Origin: Candidatus Saccharimonadota bacterium
GTDB lineage: Bacteria > Patescibacteriota > Saccharimonadia > Saccharimonadales > Saccharimonadaceae
Assembly: GCA_024682595.1 (NCBI GenBank)
Contig: JAIKZA010000009.1
Location: forward strand, 1-42,739
Length of the DNA stretch: 42,739 bases
Direction: 5' to 3'
Shown: piece by piece, positions 40,964 through 42,739 of the stretch
Layout of the letters: each line of letters begins with the position of its first letter
How positions within the stretch are numbered: position 1 is the first letter of the stretch
The notes under the pieces: model-generated
Told to the model about the DNA's origin: nothing
Seen by the model: only the letters and a program-made list of their open reading frames with translations
Databases searched by the model: none
Made by a program: the position numbers and the translations under genes

Positions 40964-41588
40964 ATGGTTTTCACAAGGGAGGTGAAAACTGGCATTAAGA
41001 GGATACTCACAATATTAATTACGTTAGCCATACTTAGCTTATTGGCTACCAGTTTTATCGTTAATGCGGTTTTCGCACAGACTGGAATGGATATTCCGGT
41101 CGAAATTTCTTGGTCTGACCAGAGTGCTACCACCCGTCCAAGCAGCGTGACGCTACGCTTGATGAATGGCAACGCTACCGTGTCAACATTAACCCCTCAC
41201 TTCGGCTAATCTCGATCCGTCAGATAGCAATAAGTGGGTTGGGGTTTTTGATGACGTCCCATATAACGCGAATTACGCAATCGTAGAGGATTCAGTTTCA
41301 GATTACTTCGATCAACATAAAACCGGCAAACTCTACACTGAAGATGGCGTATATAATTTAGAAATATCAGACTTTTCTGTCGTAGATATCGATCGCTCCG
41401 GCGTCTATAATCATGAGGGCAGCCGCAATGGTCATAATGCGGACATCGTTAAAGAAATTCGATCCTTCGCCAAGCAGTCTCGAGACTTGAATTATGCTGC
41501 AGACGACAAAATTATAGTCCTGTCTACTTGCGATAAAGATTCGAAGCATTATCGTAATGTGCTACTCGCGAAAATGGTAAAAAAGTAA
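40964..41588 (+). pseudogene. Frameshifted chimera: Cna_B domain joined to class B sortase C-terminus
   Basis: An N-terminal signal segment (RILTILITLAILSLLATSFIVNAVFAQ) is followed by a Cna_B-type domain: IPVEISWSDQSATTRPSSVTLRLMNG, then a stop at 41209 after a +1 shift in CCCC (41193-41196). Dropping one C continues the fold without a break: TLTSANLDPSDSNKWVGVFDDVPYNANYAIVED. The frame then runs into the second half of a class B sortase (DYFDQHKTGKLYTEDGVYNLEI, DIVKEIRSFAKQSRDLN, IIVLSTCDKDSKHYRNVLLAKMV) with the catalytic Cys (LSTC) and Arg but no preceding His-containing half. The best reading is a deletion remnant of a surface-protein plus sortase locus. A TG-C-TACAAT -10 lies near 40900. 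Confidence 0.75.
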
Positions 41589-41603
41589 CATCATGTTGAT
41601 ACA

Positions 41604-41633
41604 TTGACACAAGTGCCTGGTGTGTCATAATAA
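41604..41633 (+). promoter_or_regulatory. Promoter with overlapping palindrome before the sigma4/alphaCTD gene
   Basis: TTGACA (41604-41609), a perfect -35, lies 16 to 18 bases before CATAAT/TAATAA. TGACACA (41605-41611) and TGTGTCA (41621-41627) form a 7-bp inverted repeat spanning the -35 to the -10, a likely operator. Confidence 0.7.
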
Positions 41634-41693
41634 TAAACGGTTAAAGCCGATGTTTTTGTAATTTTCGAAAAAGTACATTAAAAAGGAGGGGAT

Positions 41694-42539
41694 ATGGTAA
41701 AGAAAGCGATTGATTTTGTTGGGTTTGGCGCTGGCGCTATTTCAGACGAGCTAGCTGAACGGATAAAACGTATATTTCGCTCAAACCAGGAAATGATATG
41801 GGTAGCGCGCCGTGCGGCCTACGCAATCTTGGAAGGCAATGTTTCTATCGACGACACTACGATGGACGTTGTGGGGCTGATGTACCAACTGGGGTATATC
41901 AGGAAGGACTTAGATCTTTCCACTTTCGCAATCAACCGAGTTTACAAGGCATTGCTAGGCAAGAGAGCTAAAACGATGATTCCTGCGCGCGTGCACGATT
42001 TCTACACAGAAACCAACGGCATCGACCGTTTCCGCTTGGCGAATATTCGGTATGAAACATTTATGCCTCAGGACGGAGACTGGAGCAAAAAAGTAATCGA
42101 CTCTATCAAAGAGTTGTTCGACGATCAGTTTCCAGCAGAGCAGCCCATGGTCTATGATGCTGTCAATCTGCGTTTTGGGCTCGAAGAAGAGAGTGGGCGT
42201 ACGTATAAACAGGTGTCGGCGATGCTTCATATTTCAGAGAGTACAGCAAAAAGCAAGGTTAGGCGCGGCCTGGAGGCTATTAACCGTTCTGGCATAATGT
42301 GGGGAACTATGCCTAACGGGGCCTTCGCTGTGGCGCCTCTCTCTATTACGCTCAAATCGAACATCGATGATATTTGCCTGACTACGCCCGCGTATTACAG
42401 CCTAAAGAAGCTCAGAATTAATACAATCGGCGATGCTCTTGAGGCTCTAAAGGGCAGAGGTAGGATTCGAGGTATCAGTGATGTGGCTAATCGTGAGCTC
42501 GAACAAAAGCTTATTCGTGCCGGTTTCGAACTAAAATAA
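41694..42539 (+). CDS. Regulator with sigma4-like HTH and alphaCTD-like domain
   Basis: A 281-residue protein. The N-terminal 130 residues are helical and unrecognised. About 155-195 (YDAVNLRFGLEEESGRTYKQVSAMLHISESTAKSKVRRGLEAI) resembles sigma-70 region 4, which reads the -35 element. The last 55 residues (LTTPAYYSLKKLRINTIGDALEALKGRGRIRGISDVANRELEQKLIRAGF) follow the helix-hairpin-helix plan of the RNA polymerase alpha C-terminal domain. No sigma region 2 is seen, so it is more likely a transcription modulator than a full sigma factor. AAGGAGGGG precedes ATG, and a strong terminator follows. Confidence 0.75.
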   Translation: MVKKAIDFVGFGAGAISDELAERIKRIFRSNQEMIWVARRAAYAILEGNVSIDDTTMDVVGLMYQLGYIRKDLDLSTFAINRVYKALLGKRAKTMIPARVHDFYTETNGIDRFRLANIRYETFMPQDGDWSKKVIDSIKELFDDQFPAEQPMVYDAVNLRFGLEEESGRTYKQVSAMLHISESTAKSKVRRGLEAINRSGIMWGTMPNGAFAVAPLSITLKSNIDDICLTTPAYYSLKKLRINTIGDALEALKGRGRIRGISDVANRELEQKLIRAGFELK

Positions 42540-42570
42540 TCTACCCCTTCTCGGGTACCAAGGCGGTGCC

Positions 42571-42602
42571 AGCCCCCGGCTTTTTGGGTCGGGGGCTTAT
42601 TG
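42571..42602 (+). terminator. Terminator after the sigma4/alphaCTD gene
   Basis: AGCCCCCG / CGGGGGCT, extendable by two pairs, loop of about seven bases, followed by TATTGT. GC-rich and stable, though the T-run is short. Confidence 0.75.
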
Positions 42603-42610
42603 TAACGTAA

Positions 42611-42633
42611 AACCACCAGCTAGGCTGGTGGTT
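42611..42633. mobile_element. Subterminal hairpin of a probable IS200/IS605 left end
   Basis: AACCACCAGC-TAG-GCTGGTGGTT is a perfect 10-bp stem with a three-base loop. IS200/IS605 elements lack terminal inverted repeats and use such hairpins for strand recognition by TnpA; position before the putative tnpA fits the left end. Confidence 0.5.
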
Positions 42634-42658
42634 CCGTTTAGGTTTACCGATGAGTCAA

Positions 42659-42724
42659 AAAACTCCTTTTTGTTATGCTTTTCATATAGCCTGTCAGCTA
42701 GATAAATATACAAAAAGGAGTTTT
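42659..42724 (+). promoter_or_regulatory. Inverted repeat sequestering the tnpA ribosome-binding site
   Basis: AAAACTCCTTTTTGT (42659-42673) and ACAAAAAGGAGTTTT (42710-42724) are perfect 15-base complements 36 bases apart. The right arm contains AAGGAG, the Shine-Dalgarno of the gene starting at 42725, so pairing in the mRNA would hide it. Confidence 0.7.
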
Positions 42725-42739
42725 ATGTCCGTTAACGAT
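42725..42739 (+). CDS. Probable TnpA start (IS200/IS605), cut by the window end
   Basis: Only MSVND is visible, after AAGGAG and a five-base spacer. IS200-like TnpA proteins often begin in this way (MSxND..SLxHTKW), and the two upstream structured elements support the call. Five residues cannot prove it, so this is an inference from context. Confidence 0.45.

Noticed and set aside
41694-42539. Alternative sigma factor
   Set aside because: Only a region-4-like HTH is seen. Region 2, needed for -10 melting and core binding, was not recognised in the N-terminal half.

Overview
The window looks like a chromosomal segment of a Candidatus Saccharibacteria (TM7, Patescibacteria/CPR) genome. Support comes from the divergent, often shortened housekeeping proteins (about 469-aa MetRS, 110-aa TsaB), an XRE-type HTH fused to MurA, a gatC-gatA-gatB cluster with a small membrane protein inserted, large minor pseudopilins, an anaerobic class III ribonucleotide reductase, and many genes whose extended -10 promoter sits directly in front of the start codon. 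UGA is used as a normal stop (rnhA, ftsH, gatC), so this is not a Gracilibacteria/Absconditabacteria-type code. The assignment is by eye; no database search was run.

Layout. 1-130: 3' end of a DDE transposase. 143-3842: yebC (-), a DUF5674-like gene, recA-recX, and a convergent PRC-barrel gene overlapping recX. 3880-9110 (+): tilS, a secreted DUF348/G5/lytic-transglycosylase protein, rsmA, an acidic tail-anchored protein and metG. 9143-11038 (-): an LTA-synthase-like sulfatase. 11105-14944 (+): comEC broken by two in-frame TGA codons, tsaE, tsaB and rny. 15061-19307 (+): a four-gene operon of pseudopilin-like proteins. 19356-25659: tRNA-Leu(CAG), a small membrane protein, rnhA plus a CYTH protein, rpsT with a histone-like tail, a degenerate DHH-like protein with a long Pro/Glu-rich tail, and a GT39-like membrane glycosyltransferase flanked by two oppositely oriented tRNA-Pro genes. 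25789-29335 (+): ftsH and murJ. 29368-34427 (-): a seven-gene run gatC-gatA-(HEPN-motif protein)-gatB-galU-(membrane protein)-YtxH. 34463-36004 (-): HTH-murA. 36107-39232 (+): three NrdR-box-like palindromes, nrdD and nrdG. 39233-40823 (-): a GT2 glycosyltransferase and a COG2426-like membrane protein. 40964-42739 looks accessory: a frameshifted chimera of a Cna_B domain and the C-terminal half of a class B sortase, a sigma4-like plus alphaCTD-like regulator with a palindrome over its promoter, and the probable left end of an IS200/IS605 element whose tnpA begins at the last bases.

How the genes fit together. Most of the window is core cell maintenance: recombination (recA/recX), tRNA modification and charging (tilS, tsaE/B, metG, gatCAB), RNA turnover (rny, rnhA), envelope building (murA, murJ, LTA synthase-like, GT39, GT2, galU, transglycosylase) and proteolysis (ftsH). 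ComEC and type IV pili are the expected DNA-uptake and attachment machinery of this group, and here comEC appears inactivated. At least eleven genes fit leaderless transcription, whereas operon-internal and accessory genes carry Shine-Dalgarno sites.
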